The position numbers were made by a program, and so were the translations under genes. Under the pieces are notes generated by a model, which ran no database searches, had not been told where the DNA came from, and was given only the letters and a program-made list of their open reading frames with translations. This document shows positions 17,829 through 26,843 of a stretch of 64,000 bases of DNA, in pieces (position 1 is the stretch's first letter; every line of letters begins with the position of its first letter). Location of the stretch: NCBI GenBank assembly GCA_964490705.1, contig CAZBCG010000012.1, positions 20,575 through 84,574 of the forward strand, given 5' to 3'. This DNA is from Fodinibius sp964490705 (GTDB taxonomy: Bacteria > Bacteroidota > Rhodothermia > Balneolales > Balneolaceae).

Positions 17829-18248
17829 TCAGTGAGGAAGCTTAGGTCGCAGTGCTCCATAAACCCACGTTCCCAAGATGGCACTGGCAATGGGAACCAA
17901 AATAATACCGTATCCCGCGCCGGCCAGCGTAAACAGCGGACCCGGGCAAGCACCCGTGAGCGCCCATCCGAATCCAAATAGCGTACCGCCCAAAATATAA
18001 CGCGTTACCTGCGATGAATCTTTGGGCGTGATGGAAATTGCATTTCCATCGCGGTCTTTCACATTCCACTTTTTGATCAGCTGGATGGAAATCATCGCAA
18101 CTACAATAGCCAAGCCGATGATGCCGTACATGTGAAAGGCATCAAACCGAAACATCTCTTGGATGCGAAACCATGAAATGACTTCTGATTTTACTAGTAC
18201 GAAACCAAAGAAGATTCCGGCCAGCAGGTATGTTATGTATTTTTTCAT
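17829..18248 (-). CDS. YeeE/YedE-family half-transporter (DUF6691-like)
   Basis: 139 residues, four membrane segments. The sulfur-transport motif GGTLFGFGWALTGACPGP carries the Cys that guides thiosulfate or sulfane sulfur through YeeE-type channels. It is about half the length of full YeeE (about 350) and pairs with the longer half directly upstream, a split arrangement common beside persulfide dioxygenases. Probable job: uptake or export of thiosulfate or sulfur. Confidence 0.9.
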   Translation of the reverse strand: MKKYITYLLAGIFFGFVLVKSEVISWFRIQEMFRFDAFHMYGIIGLAIVVAMISIQLIKKWNVKDRDGNAISITPKDSSQVTRYILGGTLFGFGWALTGACPGPLFTLAGAGYGIILVPIASAILGTWVYGALRPKLPH

Positions 18249-18280
18249 TATTGAACTCTTTTTGATTCACTTTAAAAACA

Positions 18281-18310
18281 AGGATCTCTCCCTTACGGTC
18301 GAGATGACTC
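18281..18310. repeat. REP-like element between the two YeeE/YedE halves
   Basis: GATCTCTCC, a short CTTAC loop, then GGTCGAGAT form an imperfect hairpin in the 78-base gap between two genes that are usually adjacent. Strings of this kind recur in intergenic DNA of related genomes. Family assignment is from memory. Confidence 0.45.
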
Positions 18311-18326
18311 AAGGGCCTTGCTGTCA

Positions 18327-18887
18327 TCACAAAAGCAGCGGATATACAACGTGGGTGATAATCAAGCCGCCGATAAAAAAGCCGATAACAGCCAACAGTG
18401 ATGCAAGCTGTAAATCAGCCAGTCCGCTAATGGCATGTCCCGATGTACACCCACCGGCATAACGAGCACCGAAGCCGACTAAAAAACCACCTGCGACCAT
18501 CACGATAATACCCTGCAGAGTGGCCAGGTTTTGCCAATTAAACAGATCAGACGGCATCATACCTGAAAAATCAGAAATACCAAGTGCCTGCAGTTCGGTT
18601 ACGGTCTGCTGGGAGAGCGCAATAGGGTCGGGATTATTTAAAACCCAGCCGCCGATAAATCCACTAATTACGGCCCCGGCAATAAATACCAGATTCCAAC
18701 TTCCTGTTTTCTTCCAGTCATACTGAAAAAAATCAACCTTGCCGGGCATGCAAGCGGCGCAAGTGTGACGCAAATTAGCAGACACTCCAAATTGTTTTCC
18801 GCCTAACATTAGCAGCAATGGTACAACCAATCCTATCAAAGGACCGGCCACATACCAAGGCCACGGCTGCTGTAGTAGGTCAATCAT
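18327..18887 (-). CDS. YeeE/YedE-family transporter half
   Basis: 186 residues with about five membrane segments. The conserved Cys motifs are HTCAACMPGK (periplasmic or entry side) and GFGARYAGGCTSGHAISGLA. It is the first gene of the minus-strand sulfur locus and lies opposite the GntR gene, with an operator over its putative -35 region. It pairs with the 139-residue half downstream to make a sulfur/thiosulfate channel. Confidence 0.9.
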   Translation of the reverse strand: MIDLLQQPWPWYVAGPLIGLVVPLLLMLGGKQFGVSANLRHTCAACMPGKVDFFQYDWKKTGSWNLVFIAGAVISGFIGGWVLNNPDPIALSQQTVTELQALGISDFSGMMPSDLFNWQNLATLQGIIVMVAGGFLVGFGARYAGGCTSGHAISGLADLQLASLLAVIGFFIGGLIITHVVYPLLL

Positions 18888-18952
18888 ATAGCTTAATGTT
18901 TAGTGTAATAGATTTTCGTACCGAACATCACGAAGATTATTTTCTGTGAGGT

Positions 18953-18981
18953 AAAGTACAATGATAGAATCAGCTTGTCAA
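18953..18981 (-). promoter_or_regulatory. Candidate promoter for the YeeE/YedE-led sulfur genes
   Basis: On the minus strand a perfect TTGACA (18976-18981) is followed after 17 bases by TACTTT (18953-18958). The -10 is weak. The -35 lies inside the operator palindrome at 18974-18987, so a bound repressor would block it. Confidence 0.4.
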
Positions 18982-18987
18982 TACAAG
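18974..18987. promoter_or_regulatory. GntR-type operator 1
   Basis: CTTGT-CAAT-ACAAG, the same 5-bp arms and 4-bp spacer as the operator at 19059. The arms match the CTTGT...ACAAG pattern recalled for HutC-subfamily regulators. It covers the candidate -35 of the sulfur genes. Confidence 0.65.
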
Positions 18988-19058
18988 TAGATACAATCTA
19001 TAAATTTATTTTTTACCGACATGATAAATTCTATTTATAGCTATTCAGGCAGTAAAAC

Positions 19059-19074
19059 ACTTGTAATTACAAGT
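19059..19074. promoter_or_regulatory. GntR-type operator 2
   Basis: A perfect 16-bp palindrome, ACTTGTAATTACAAGT, centred 86 bases from operator 1. It covers the -35 of the gntR promoter, suggesting autorepression. Confidence 0.7.
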
Positions 19075-19089
19075 ACAATAAGTTATCAT
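19061..19089 (+). promoter_or_regulatory. Candidate gntR promoter
   Basis: TTGTAA (19061-19066), 17 bases, then TATCAT (19084-19089), about 30 bases before the ATG at 19118. The -35 half is inside operator 2. Confidence 0.5.
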
Positions 19090-19117
19090 TCATAAAATGT
19101 AATTTAACTGTTACTTT

Positions 19118-19912
19118 ATGCTAGAAAAAGGGATACCCAGACATAAACAGATCAGCAAGTGGCTACGCCAGCAGATTGAAGACGGAACATTCAAGGTGGA
19201 TGAAAAGTTGCCATCTGAAAATGAGCTGTGTCAAAAGTTTGATGTGAGTCGCGTTACGGTTCGCAAAGCATTGCAAACGCTCGAAAACGAACAGCTGATC
19301 TATCGCTCGCAGGGATTGGGCAGCTTTGTCAAAGACAATCGCTCCCATCAATCCTTTGTGCAGCTTACCGATTTTGTAGAAGATATGAAGCGGGCGGGCA
19401 TGGAAGCATCATCAGAGGTCATTAGCATGGAACCGACGACCGTTACCGAACAAATTACATCAAAATTAAAAATTGATGCCGATAAAACGGTAATCCGGCT
19501 GGACCGGCTGCGGCTGGGCGATGGCCAACCCATTGCCTTTGATACCACTTGGCTGCCGGTATTCTACGGTCAGCTTATTGAGGGATACGATCTTACCGAC
19601 AAAACGATATATAATATTCTTGAACAAGATTTTGACATCCCCGTAGAAAAGGGATATTACCGCATTGAAGCAGAAAATGCGGATAACTATCTGGCCAAAC
19701 ACCTCAATATCGGTGATGGAGAAGCCCTGCTATTAATTGATCGCCTCTCCCTTACCGTCGGCGATAAACCCATCTATTATCAGAAAAGATATTACCGGAC
19801 CGACCGTATTGTGTATGAGCTGATGGTAGAACGAAAGCCAGACGCACAAACGAGCGATGGCAATATGCCGCTGCGGGAATTTTTGCCCGTTTTTAATAAA
19901 CAAGCGGACTAA
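19118..19912 (+). CDS. GntR-family regulator, HutC/UTRA subfamily
   Basis: 264 residues. The N-terminal winged helix (about 8-75) contains KLPSENELCQKFDVSRVTVR and the wing YRSQGLGSFV. A UTRA ligand-binding domain (about 95-245) follows. HutC-type proteins are usually repressors released by a small molecule. It diverges from the sulfur locus across a 230-base gap with two identical-pattern palindromes, so it probably controls both itself and the persulfide/thiosulfate genes. The ligand is unknown; a sulfur compound would be a guess. A sensor kinase gene follows 110 bases later. Confidence 0.92.
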   Translation: MLEKGIPRHKQISKWLRQQIEDGTFKVDEKLPSENELCQKFDVSRVTVRKALQTLENEQLIYRSQGLGSFVKDNRSHQSFVQLTDFVEDMKRAGMEASSEVISMEPTTVTEQITSKLKIDADKTVIRLDRLRLGDGQPIAFDTTWLPVFYGQLIEGYDLTDKTIYNILEQDFDIPVEKGYYRIEAENADNYLAKHLNIGDGEALLLIDRLSLTVGDKPIYYQKRYYRTDRIVYELMVERKPDAQTSDGNMPLREFLPVFNKQAD

Positions 19913-20022
19913 TAAAAGAAGCAATAATCAATCCATTTACCTATTAGTAAAAAATATCTTACCATGTAAATTGATGTTTCTGTTGGTTTTCGGATCAAAA
20001 TCAGGATCAGACAACACTGATA

Positions 20023-23000
20023 GTGAGCGACAAGCAAAACGACATATCACTTTCGACGCTCAAGATCACATTAATTTATGTTGTTGTCGCTGCCCTGTGG
20101 ATCGCCTACACTGATCACCTGCTGGAACTTGTCGTTTCGGATCCGAATTATCTCTCTACGTTACAAACTTATAAGGGATGGCTCTATGTTTTTCTTACCG
20201 CGGTGGGGCTGTTTTTTCTGATTAAAGAGCATGACAATCAACTGCAATCCAAGAAAGTAGAGCTGGACGAACTGCTGGAAAATTTACGCTCCGAGCAAGA
20301 ACTTTCCAGCATCCTGTTTGATCGTATCCCCGTTTTAATTACGATGTATGATCCCGACCTCAACGAATTTGATGTTAACAAGGAGTTTGAAAACGTCATT
20401 GGCTGGAGTAATGAGGATATAAAAGAACAGGATATTGATTTGATGGAAGAGTGTTTCCCCGGTTTTGAAGAACAGGAACGGGCCGCAGATTTTATGGATC
20501 AGCCGGGTGTAGGCTGGAAAGAGTTTACCATGGAAACAAGGGCAGGCGACAAAATTCCCACCTCCTGGACCAACATCAAACTGACCGACGAAACCTCAGT
20601 GGGAATCGGCATTGATATGACCGAGATTAAAGCCTCGCAAGCTAAAATTCGGGAATCCCAGAAATTGCTCAAAAAGACTTTTGAGAGCCTCAAATCGAGC
20701 CTCATCATTCTGGACTATAAGAGTCGTACCATTATCGACTGCAATAAAAGCACTGAAGAACTATTCGGATACAGTAAAGAAGAACTCGAAGGCAGCTCCA
20801 CCCGAAAGCTACATGTCAGTGACGAAAAATTCGAGGAATTCAATGAAATGGGCGCAGCTGCACTTGCAGAAAAAGGGGTATTTCAGACTGAGTTTGTGAT
20901 GCAGAAAAAAGATGGAAGTACATTCTATTCTGATCATATCGTTACGTTTGTTTATGATGAAGACGGAGAAGTTGACAAAGTGGTAAGCGTCGTTAGGGAC
21001 ATCAGCGATCGAAAGAAAAACGAACTGGAGCTCAAACGGCGACAGGAACGCTTATTGCGATCCCAAAAAATTGGCGAAATTGGCGACTGGGAACTTAACC
21101 CAAAAACCAAAGAAATCAGTTGGTCGGCTACAATGTTTGAGATCTATGAACGCGACCCGGAATTAGGGGCTCCCTCCTATGATGAAATTCAAACAAATTA
21201 TTATGAACCGTCTGTAGTCAAACACAATAAGGCCATTGAGGGAGCCATAGAGAAAAAAGAATCCTATGATATTGACCTGCAACTAAAAACTGACAAGGGA
21301 AATAAGAAGTTTGTCCGGGCAATAATAGTACCTAAAGAAAATGAGGAGGGAGAAGTTGTAAAATTGCTGGGCATTGTTCAGGATATCACCGAGCGTAAAA
21401 TCTCACAAAAAAAGCTCGAGCAGCGCAATACCTTCATCGAAAAAACACTCGATAATTTGCCCATTGGCGTAGCTGTCAATACCATTGATGACGGCAAGAC
21501 CACTTTAATGAACAAAAAGTTCGCTGAGATTTACGGTTGGCCGCAGGATGTGCTAAAAAATGTAGAGACATTTTTTGAAAAAGTATATCCGGATGAAGAA
21601 TATCGCGCTAAAATAGTCAACCAAGTCCAAGAAGACATTGAAAGCGGCGACCCGGAGCGCATGCAGTGGAATAACATTCGAATTACTACGCAAGAGGATG
21701 ACCAAAAAATTGTAAATACCAAAAACATACCGCTCTACGAACAAAATTTGATGATCTCAACGGTCATGGACGTAACGGAACAAAAAGAATTGGAAAAAGA
21801 GCTCGAGAAAGAAAAACAGCGCTTCAAGCTCGTGGCTGATACCACCAGCGATATTATTTGGGATCTGGATTTTAGGAAAAAAGAATTATGGTGGAGCGAA
21901 GGATTTGAAGAGGTCTTGGGATATGAGCGTCAAACCCTCAAAGAGAATTTTCAAAAATGGAGTGATTACATTCACCCTGATGATAAGGAGAAAATTACTG
22001 AAAGCTCGGAACAAGCTCTCAACTCCGGCTCCCGTAAATGGGAAGAGGAATATCGACTTATCAAGGCCGACGGCTCTATTGCTCATATGGTCGACCGGGC
22101 CATTATTATTCGTGATGGTGACGGTAAGGCTATTCGCATGGTTGGCACGATGGATGACATTACCGAACGGCGCAGGGCCCAGCAAAAACTGCGCAAATCA
22201 GAAGAAAAATACCGGCACCTGTTTAAGAACAATCCCGAGCCCATGTGGATTTATAATCCCAAAACCCTGGAGTTTGTAGAAGTTAACCAGGCAGCCATTG
22301 AACATTACGGATACTCAGAAAAAGAGTTCCTGGATATGACGCTGGCCGATATTCGTCCGCCCGAAGAAATAGAGGCCATGAAAAAAGACGTCAAACAACA
22401 TCGCGGCCAAGAATCCTACTCCGAAGAATGGATCCACACCAAGAAAGACGGCACCAATATTACTGTTGAGATTTCGGCGGCCGATGTACTTTATAATAAT
22501 GAAACCTACCGGCTGGTGCTGGTCAACGACATCACCCAACAAAAACGAGTACAGGAAAAAATTATACAATCGGTGATTGAAGGTGAAGACCGGGAACGAA
22601 AACGCATTGCCCATGAGCTACACGACGGATTGGGACAGTATTTGGTAGCAGCCAATATGAATTTTGAATCTGCAAAAGGTGATCTCGAAGAGATGTCGGA
22701 TAAACGTCAACAGCAGTTCGAAACCGGACTTTCGCTATTAAAAAACGCTCTTTCCGAAACACGCAGTATCGCCTACAATCTTATGCCCAAAGCCATTGCC
22801 GATTATGGATTGATTACCGCCCTCGAAAATCTGGTTCAGGATTTTAAAAAAAGTACCGATATCGTCTTCCATCTTAATCACAACTGCGAAGATCTGCGGT
22901 TAAAAAATCAGGCTGAAATTAATATATATCGTATCTTTCAGGAAATTATCTCCAATGCCGTACGCCATGCCGAATGCTCCCTGATTGACATCAAGTTGCA

Positions 23001-23226
23001 ACTAAAAAAAGATACACTTACCATAGTTATTGAGGATGACGGAAAAGGAGCAGACTTAAACACCCAACAAGACCATGTGGGATTAGGACTTACAAGCATT
23101 GAAACACGAGTCAACAACCTCAAGGGAGACCTCAACGTTGATTCGGAACCGGGGCAAGGCATGAAAACAACAATTGTTATTCCCGAAATCGCGGACTTGA
23201 AACTTAACGATCTTTCCGATGGCTGA
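20023..23226 (+). CDS. Multi-PAS sensor histidine kinase (HisKA_3/NarX type)
   Basis: 1067 residues from a GTG start. Two N-terminal membrane segments (about 12-33 and 50-67) flank a short periplasmic loop. They are followed by about six PAS/PAC modules (roughly 90-200, 225-335, 345-460, 470-585, 600-715, 730-840). The transmitter is HisKA_3 with the phospho-His in RIAHELHDGLGQYL, then an HATPase domain with NAVRHA and EDDGKGAD. The last bases overlap the response regulator gene by eight, so they form one two-component unit. The stimulus is unknown; so many PAS domains suggest redox or ligand sensing. Start choice is moderate: no ATG is available upstream of the first membrane segment. Confidence 0.93.
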   Translation: MSDKQNDISLSTLKITLIYVVVAALWIAYTDHLLELVVSDPNYLSTLQTYKGWLYVFLTAVGLFFLIKEHDNQLQSKKVELDELLENLRSEQELSSILFDRIPVLITMYDPDLNEFDVNKEFENVIGWSNEDIKEQDIDLMEECFPGFEEQERAADFMDQPGVGWKEFTMETRAGDKIPTSWTNIKLTDETSVGIGIDMTEIKASQAKIRESQKLLKKTFESLKSSLIILDYKSRTIIDCNKSTEELFGYSKEELEGSSTRKLHVSDEKFEEFNEMGAAALAEKGVFQTEFVMQKKDGSTFYSDHIVTFVYDEDGEVDKVVSVVRDISDRKKNELELKRRQERLLRSQKIGEIGDWELNPKTKEISWSATMFEIYERDPELGAPSYDEIQTNYYEPSVVKHNKAIEGAIEKKESYDIDLQLKTDKGNKKFVRAIIVPKENEEGEVVKLLGIVQDITERKISQKKLEQRNTFIEKTLDNLPIGVAVNTIDDGKTTLMNKKFAEIYGWPQDVLKNVETFFEKVYPDEEYRAKIVNQVQEDIESGDPERMQWNNIRITTQEDDQKIVNTKNIPLYEQNLMISTVMDVTEQKELEKELEKEKQRFKLVADTTSDIIWDLDFRKKELWWSEGFEEVLGYERQTLKENFQKWSDYIHPDDKEKITESSEQALNSGSRKWEEEYRLIKADGSIAHMVDRAIIIRDGDGKAIRMVGTMDDITERRRAQQKLRKSEEKYRHLFKNNPEPMWIYNPKTLEFVEVNQAAIEHYGYSEKEFLDMTLADIRPPEEIEAMKKDVKQHRGQESYSEEWIHTKKDGTNITVEISAADVLYNNETYRLVLVNDITQQKRVQEKIIQSVIEGEDRERKRIAHELHDGLGQYLVAANMNFESAKGDLEEMSDKRQQQFETGLSLLKNALSETRSIAYNLMPKAIADYGLITALENLVQDFKKSTDIVFHLNHNCEDLRLKNQAEINIYRIFQEIISNAVRHAECSLIDIKLQLKKDTLTIVIEDDGKGADLNTQQDHVGLGLTSIETRVNNLKGDLNVDSEPGQGMKTTIVIPEIADLKLNDLSDG

Positions 23227-23872
23227 TGTTAATATTTTACTGGTGGACGATCACGATATTGTTCGGGATGGTATCAAAGCTCTGCTCGAAGATGAGATTG
23301 GTTTTACCATTGTTTCTGAGGCAGAATCCGGCGAAGAAGCGGTAGCAGCCTGCCGCGAGTACGATGTTGACCTGGTTATCATGGATATCAACATGCCCGA
23401 AATGAATGGCATTGAAAGCACCAAACAGATCAAGGAAGAATTCGAAGAGATTAAAGTGCTGGCACTCACCATGATGGATGAAGACCAACACATCCGCAAA
23501 ATGATTGAGGCCGGGGCCTCGGGTTATATCCTTAAGAGCTCCAATAAAATCGAGCTTATCGATGCTATCACCACCATTCTGGATGGACAACATTATTTCA
23601 GCGATGATGCCACACACAGTGTAATGATGGATCTGGTGAAAGGTAAAACCGAAGACGAAAGTTCCGATCCAGGACAACTTACCGACCGCGAAATTGAAGT
23701 GCTGGAACTTATCGTCGAGCAATATACCAACCAACAAATTGCCGATGAGCTCTATATCAGCATTCGTACCGTTGATGCCCACCGTCGTAACCTGCTCCAA
23801 AAGACCGGCGCCAAAAATACCGCCGGCCTGGTTACCTACGCCATCAAACACGACCTTGTGGAAATCGAATGA
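23219..23872 (+). CDS. NarL/FixJ-type response regulator
   Basis: 217 residues. The receiver (1-120) has the acidic pair DDH, phospho-acceptor Asp56 in IMDINMPEMNG and Lys in GYILKSS. The LuxR-type HTH (about 150-212) has LTDREIEVLELIVEQYTNQQ and RTVDAHRRNLLQKTGA. It overlaps the end of the kinase gene, its cognate partner. Targets are not known; the inverted repeats in the next intergenic region are candidates. Confidence 0.95.
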   Translation: MADVNILLVDDHDIVRDGIKALLEDEIGFTIVSEAESGEEAVAACREYDVDLVIMDINMPEMNGIESTKQIKEEFEEIKVLALTMMDEDQHIRKMIEAGASGYILKSSNKIELIDAITTILDGQHYFSDDATHSVMMDLVKGKTEDESSDPGQLTDREIEVLELIVEQYTNQQIADELYISIRTVDAHRRNLLQKTGAKNTAGLVTYAIKHDLVEIE

Positions 23873-23921
23873 TCATCGGGCACACCCCATCCCACCTTTT
23901 TTATATATCTGCCGGCTGTAA

Positions 23922-23988
23922 TCACACCCAATAGGTATTGTTACCTATATCCAAAATAGGTGTTTTATTCCATACTTATCGGGTGTGA
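23922..23988. promoter_or_regulatory. Nested inverted repeats upstream of the degenerate receiver gene
   Basis: An inner palindrome ATAGGTA-TTGT-TACCTAT (23931-23948) is followed by a third AATAGGTG copy (23955-23962). Outer arms TCACACCC (23922-23929) and GGGTGTGA (23981-23988) enclose them. Placement 40 bases before the next ATG fits an operator region, possibly for the NarL-type regulator just upstream. A terminator is less likely because no T-run follows. Confidence 0.5.
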
Positions 23989-24030
23989 AAAGCAATACGT
24001 TAAGGCAGAAATATTAATGTATTCCGAATA

Positions 24031-24426
24031 ATGAACATACTACTGTTGGCCCAACAAACATTTGTATCCGAAACGGTTAAAACCATGTTGGAATCGGCTG
24101 ATGATTGGTCGGTAATCAAGGCGTCATCGCTGGATTCTTTAACCGACTCATCTTCCCCAGAAGACTCGAAATGGGATATCATCGTTGCTAATTTGGCAGA
24201 TTTTTCCAAAGCCCCCACCCAACTCATCCGCAAAATTCGGGGACGCTATCCGGCCACTCCGCTGCTGGTTATGTACTCCTACAACCAGGAACTACTTATT
24301 CATCCCCTGATCAATGCCGGTGCTACCGGATACTTACAAAATGGCATTCCCGAGCAGGGATTGCTTAAAGCCATCGAAGAAGTGGCAGCAGGAGAAGAGT
24401 TCATTATGACAGAATCTACCTATTGA
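24031..24426 (+). CDS. Degenerate stand-alone receiver-like protein
   Basis: 131 residues matching a NarL-type receiver without an output domain. The key residues are lost: the acidic pair is Ala-Gln-Gln (LLLAQQTF), the phospho-acceptor position is Asn54 (DIIVANLADF), and the conserved Lys is Gln (ATGYLQNG). The fold is still readable through LLVMYSYNQ and INAGATGYL. It cannot be phosphorylated in the usual way, so it may act as a decoy, a partner-binding module or a remnant. It lies between an active two-component pair and a degenerate kinase gene. Confidence 0.75.
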   Translation: MNILLLAQQTFVSETVKTMLESADDWSVIKASSLDSLTDSSSPEDSKWDIIVANLADFSKAPTQLIRKIRGRYPATPLLVMYSYNQELLIHPLINAGATGYLQNGIPEQGLLKAIEEVAAGEEFIMTESTY

Positions 24427-24487
24427 TCGATACGCATTTCGTGCTATTAAAAATTTAGGTTTTTCACGTCTTACGCTTGCAGATATA

Positions 24488-24520
24488 ATTGGTGATTATA
24501 TGATCTCATAAATCATCAAT
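24488..24520. promoter_or_regulatory. Imperfect palindrome upstream of the PAS kinase gene
   Basis: ATTGGTGATT and AATCATCAAT arms enclose TATGA-TC-TCATA. It sits 10 bases before the ATG at 24531, so it could be an operator or a structured leader. Confidence 0.35.
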
Positions 24521-24530
24521 CCCAGTTTAC

Positions 24531-26705
24531 ATGACTAACCAACATATCCCCATCGATTCAACACTGCTGAACAGCCTGTTGGCTCACGTTGCAATCATCG
24601 AAAAATCTGGCACTCTCCTCAAGGTTAACGATGCCTGGAAGCAATTTGATGATGCGAATATCGAAATTAAGCGTCCGCCCGTGGGCGAAAATTATCTTGA
24701 GACGCTTCAACAGGCGATTGAATTTGGCAACGACTATGCCCTAAAGCTTCTGATTGGCCTGAACAAGGTTCTGCAAGGCAGTCGTGAATCATTTTCACTC
24801 ACTTATCCAGTAAAAAACAATTCGTTCTGGTTTAAGATGACGGTTCGTCCCTGTAATGACGAGCATACGCAATTTATGATAACCCATGAGGATATCACCT
24901 CAACGATGAAGGCCAGATACGACCGCATAAAAAATGAGGATCGATATCAAATTAAATTTCAGCAGAGCCCGGATGGCATCTTTGTTACCGATGCCAATGG
25001 AACAATTATTGATGCCAATCCCGCAGCAACCAATATTCTGGGCTGGAGTACCAAAGAATTTAAAAGCCGCACCCTCGATAACTTTCTGGATGTGAACGAC
25101 CCTGCCTACAAAAATGCCCTCAAAGAACGCCAAAAGCATGGCACCTTTGAACTGGAAATGGATTTAGCCCATAAAAACTGTACTACTGTTCCGGCCGAAG
25201 TATCCTCGCGGGCCTATCGCAATCCTCAAGGCAAACTGCGAGCTATCATCACCTTCAGAGACATCAGCCGCCGTAAACAGGCTGAACAGAGTTTGATTAA
25301 AACCAAGCAGTTTACCGAATCGGCCCTCAACAGTATTCCCGGAATATTTTTTGTGCTTGACCGCGAGGGCAACTTAGTACGCTGGAACGAAAATATGGTA
25401 ACAAACCTGGGTTATTCCGCCGAAGAACTATCCCAGAAAAATGCACTGGATTTTGTTCTTGAAGAAGAAAAGTCAAAGGTAAATGAGAAAATCGAGGAGT
25501 GTATTAAAACCGGAGAACTGTCTGTAGAAGTGAAAATGCACTCAAAAGATGACAAACAGAAAGATTATTTTATCCTGGCCAAGCGGTTTGTCGAAGAAGG
25601 CAGGGTGTATCTTGTAGGTGCCGGTATTGATATCACCGAAAACAGAAAGATAGAGCGCGAAAATCAGAAGAATCAGATCATGATGGAACAACTGTTTGCG
25701 AATGCGCCGGTAGGTATCGCCATTGTTGATACCGACAACAAGGTACAGCATATCAACAACAGTTTTGAACAAATGTTTAACTATACCAAAGAGGAAGTAC
25801 TTCAGAAAAATATAAATGACTTGCTGGCACCCGATACCAAAAAAGATGAAGCAGAACAGATTTCTGAAGCCACCCGGCGGGGTCAAAGCCTCCAAAAAGA
25901 AACCGTGCGTATTACAAAAAACGGACAGGAAATTCCCGTCCTGATCGGCAGTGTACCGGTGGAGTTACAGGGGGAAATTATCGCCATTTATGGCATCTAT
26001 GTTGATATTTCTCAACAGCGCGAATACCGCTATAAAATTGAAGAAGCACTACGCGAAAAAGAAACGCTGCTGGCCGAGCTGCATCACCGAGTCAAAAATA
26101 ACCTGGCTCTCATCAACAGTCTGCTGGAGCTACAGCTTTTTGATGTCGATGACAATTCCGAACTGGAGGAGGAGCTCACAGACATAAAAAATCGGATTAT
26201 GACGATCGCTTCTATCCACGAAGTACTCTATCAAGATGGCAACCTCAGTAGTATCTCGTTCAATAACTTTTTGCAGGAATTGATTGACGCAGGCGCCATA
26301 CAAAATAAGCAACATACCAACGATGTTACCATCAATACCGATACCGACGAATTTGCGCTCGACATCAACCAGTCGATACCCTGCGGACTATTACTGAACG
26401 AACTCCTTTCACTTATTTTTACCTTTACAAACAAGGAACGGGAAAACAATCTTGACATCTGCCTACGTAAGTACAACTCACAAGTCCATGTCATTATCGA
26501 GGGTGAAAACATTATTAGCTGTCCCAGAGAGATGAAAGAACATCAATCGCTGCACAACATCCTTGTTGAAACATTGGTGCAGCAGCTAGAGGGTACGCTG
26601 CTCTGGCCCAATGGAGACGAAGAACATCAAAAATTTGAGCTTATCTTTACGAAAGAGAGCAGCTACAGCCCTGCCAGAGACTTGCTCGAAAGCAATTACA
26701 ATTAG
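24531..26705 (+). CDS. Soluble PAS sensor protein with HisKA_2-type transmitter and degenerate ATPase domain
   Basis: 724 residues without membrane segments. Four PAS-like modules are visible (about 8-125, 135-250, 260-375, 385-500). The HisKA_2 dimerisation motif is intact, with the phospho-His in LLAELHHRVKNNLALI. The following ATPase domain is poor: the N-box reads NELLSLIFTF without the second Asn, and the G1 box reads VIIEGENI where DxGxG is expected. The protein may therefore bind but not hydrolyse ATP, or may not bind it. It follows a receiver that has itself lost its Asp, suggesting a non-catalytic signalling pair. A divergent but active ATPase cannot be excluded. Confidence 0.85.
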   Translation: MTNQHIPIDSTLLNSLLAHVAIIEKSGTLLKVNDAWKQFDDANIEIKRPPVGENYLETLQQAIEFGNDYALKLLIGLNKVLQGSRESFSLTYPVKNNSFWFKMTVRPCNDEHTQFMITHEDITSTMKARYDRIKNEDRYQIKFQQSPDGIFVTDANGTIIDANPAATNILGWSTKEFKSRTLDNFLDVNDPAYKNALKERQKHGTFELEMDLAHKNCTTVPAEVSSRAYRNPQGKLRAIITFRDISRRKQAEQSLIKTKQFTESALNSIPGIFFVLDREGNLVRWNENMVTNLGYSAEELSQKNALDFVLEEEKSKVNEKIEECIKTGELSVEVKMHSKDDKQKDYFILAKRFVEEGRVYLVGAGIDITENRKIERENQKNQIMMEQLFANAPVGIAIVDTDNKVQHINNSFEQMFNYTKEEVLQKNINDLLAPDTKKDEAEQISEATRRGQSLQKETVRITKNGQEIPVLIGSVPVELQGEIIAIYGIYVDISQQREYRYKIEEALREKETLLAELHHRVKNNLALINSLLELQLFDVDDNSELEEELTDIKNRIMTIASIHEVLYQDGNLSSISFNNFLQELIDAGAIQNKQHTNDVTINTDTDEFALDINQSIPCGLLLNELLSLIFTFTNKERENNLDICLRKYNSQVHVIIEGENIISCPREMKEHQSLHNILVETLVQQLEGTLLWPNGDEEHQKFELIFTKESSYSPARDLLESNYN

Positions 26706-26843
26706 CGTTCTGACTGTGGCATGACCACCTTATAGAAAGTCAACCATGGCAATTAGGTAAATCATCTGTAATAGCCCCTCTTAACTTGTCGCAAACAACT
26801 TTGCTTACAGATACCTAATCAACACATCTTATTGCGCTATTTA

